From: Competibacteraceae bacterium UBA2792 | Lineage (GTDB): Bacteria; Pseudomonadota; Gammaproteobacteria; Competibacterales; Competibacteraceae | Direction of reading: 5' to 3' | DNA length: 7,096 nucleotides | Assembly (NCBI GenBank): GCA_002352125.1 | Contig: DEHU01000090.1 | Location: 1 to 7,096 of the forward strand | Shown: positions 6,158 to 7,096 of the stretch, one piece after another | Position numbering within the stretch: the first letter of the stretch is position 1 | How the letters are laid out: each line of letters begins with the position of its first letter | Position numbers and translations under genes: made by a program | Notes under the pieces: model-generated | Told to the model about the DNA's origin: nothing | Seen by the model: the letters and a program-made list of their open reading frames with translations, nothing else | Database searches by the model: none

Positions 6158-7096
6158 TTAACCGCCGTTCGCTTTCGCTGCCATTTCCCGCTCCGCTTCC
6201 ATCCACGACCGGAAGCGGGTCAGCAGCCACAAGCCGGGGATGGTGGACAGCATGCAGAACAGGAAGAAACCTTCCCAGCCCAGCCATTCGGCCAGATAGC
6301 CGGTCGGGGTGTTGACGATCACGCGGGGAATGCCCATCAAGCTACTGAGCAAAGCGTACTGGGTAGCGGTGAATTTTTTGTTGGTGAGGTTGGCCATGAA
6401 CGCCACGTAAGCGGTGGTCGCCATGCCGCTGAACAGGTTTTCGCTGGACACGGCCAGCGCCAGCCCCGGCAGGCTGTGGCCGAGCCGGGCCAGGATGACA
6501 AAACCGATCAGGCCGATGGCTTGCAGCACGCCGAAGGTCCACAGCGACCGATAGAGTCCCAGCCGCAGAATCAGCACGCCGCCGAGCAGCCCGCCGATCA
6601 CGGTCGCCCAGAAGCCGAACAGTTTGACGACGGTGCCGATTTCGGTCTTGGTGAACGCCAAGTCCAGATAAAACGGCGTAGTCATCTGGCTGGACATCAT
6701 TTCGCCGACCTTGTAAAGCAGCACGAACAGCAGGATCAGCCCAGCATCCTGGCGCGAGAAGTATTCGACGAACGGTTGCACCACCGCGTCCCGCAAGGTT
6801 CGGGGTGTACCGGCCGGCACCGGCGGCTCGACGCAGAACAAGGTGGTGATCAGGCCGGGCAGCATCGCCGCCGCCATCGTCCAGTACACGGCAGAAAAGG
6901 GAACGAAATCGGCCAGGATCAGCCCGCCGCCGGAAGACAACAGCATCCCGACCCGGTAGCCGTTGACGTAGAGCGAGGCGCCCAAACCTTGCTCGTCGTC
7001 GGCCAGCGACTCGCGCCGGTAGGCGTCGATGACGATGTCCTGCGAAGCGGAGCAGAACGCCACCAGAAACGCCGCCAGCGTGACCAGCGGCAGGCT
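6158..7096 (-). CDS. ampG: AmpG-type muropeptide permease (MFS), 5' end outside the window
   Basis: The last 313 residues are visible; the reading runs unbroken through base 7096, so the start lies beyond the window (the GTG at 7063 is an internal Val). AmpG imports GlcNAc-anhydroMurNAc peptides from the periplasm during peptidoglycan recycling and, where AmpR/AmpC exist, feeds beta-lactamase induction. Blocks shared with E. coli AmpG include 'FCSASQDIVIDAY', 'GYRVGMLLS', 'VVQPF', 'LLYKVGE' with 'TTPFYL', 'ENLFSGMATTAYVAFM' and 'FTATQYALLSSL'. About nine hydrophobic segments are visible, matching the fourth to twelfth of a 12-segment MFS core. The protein ends shortly after the twelfth in a short charged tail ('RSWMEAEREMAAKANGG'), without the two extra C-terminal spans of the 14-span E. 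coli protein. It is the upstream gene of a leftward group with the glycosyltransferase and PAP2 genes. No AmpR, AmpC or AmpD gene is in the window. Confidence 0.92.
   Translation of the reverse strand, partial: SLPLVTLAAFLVAFCSASQDIVIDAYRRESLADDEQGLGASLYVNGYRVGMLLSSGGGLILADFVPFSAVYWTMAAAMLPGLITTLFCVEPPVPAGTPRTLRDAVVQPFVEYFSRQDAGLILLFVLLYKVGEMMSSQMTTPFYLDLAFTKTEIGTVVKLFGFWATVIGGLLGGVLILRLGLYRSLWTFGVLQAIGLIGFVILARLGHSLPGLALAVSSENLFSGMATTAYVAFMANLTNKKFTATQYALLSSLMGIPRVIVNTPTGYLAEWLGWEGFFLFCMLSTIPGLWLLTRFRSWMEAEREMAAKANGG

Noticed and set aside
1..7096. CRISPR array, tRNA or rRNA genes, defence or toxin-antitoxin system
   Set aside because: No regularly spaced repeats, tRNA-like or rRNA-like segments, or recognisable defence proteins were seen on either strand.

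Overview
The window looks like chromosomal DNA of a GC-rich proteobacterium, most likely a gammaproteobacterium. The reasons are an AmpG-type muropeptide permease, a Pat/YfiQ-type acetyl-CoA-synthetase-like protein fused to a GNAT domain, Shine-Dalgarno-led genes with short spacing, and a remnant of an ISAs1-family transposase. The genus cannot be fixed from this sequence. The Competibacter/Chromatiales neighbourhood is only a guess.

Left part (1-1884, + strand). The first ~63 bases are a broken piece of an ISAs1-type transposase that runs off the left edge and stops matching abruptly. After a terminator-like stem-loop come two genes of unknown function. The first (272-766) encodes a small secreted protein with four cysteines. 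The second (825-1559) encodes a membrane-anchored coiled-coil protein with a C-terminal domain carrying a Cys-x4-Cys pair. This stretch is visibly less GC-rich than the rest and looks like accessory DNA. The 325-base gap after it (1560-1884) has a strong inverted repeat and a coding-like reading on the minus strand broken by an in-frame TGA, probably a decayed gene.

Middle (1885-4347, + strand). One large gene encodes an 820-residue Pat-like protein: CoA-binding domain, succinyl-CoA-ligase-like domain, ATP-grasp region and C-terminal GNAT acetyltransferase. It lacks about 65-70 residues of the ATP-grasp region, including the expected conserved Lys and HKS segments. The deletion is in frame, and the GNAT domain is intact.

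Right part (4376-7096, - strand). Three genes read leftward, convergent with the Pat-like gene: ampG (5' end outside the window), a GT4-family glycosyltransferase, and a PAP2-family phosphatase. The last two overlap by an ATGA and are very likely co-transcribed. Together they suggest an envelope theme: import of recycled peptidoglycan fragments, transfer of a sugar to a lipid or polymer acceptor, and dephosphorylation of a lipid (pyro)phosphate. Their functional link is inferred from gene order only.
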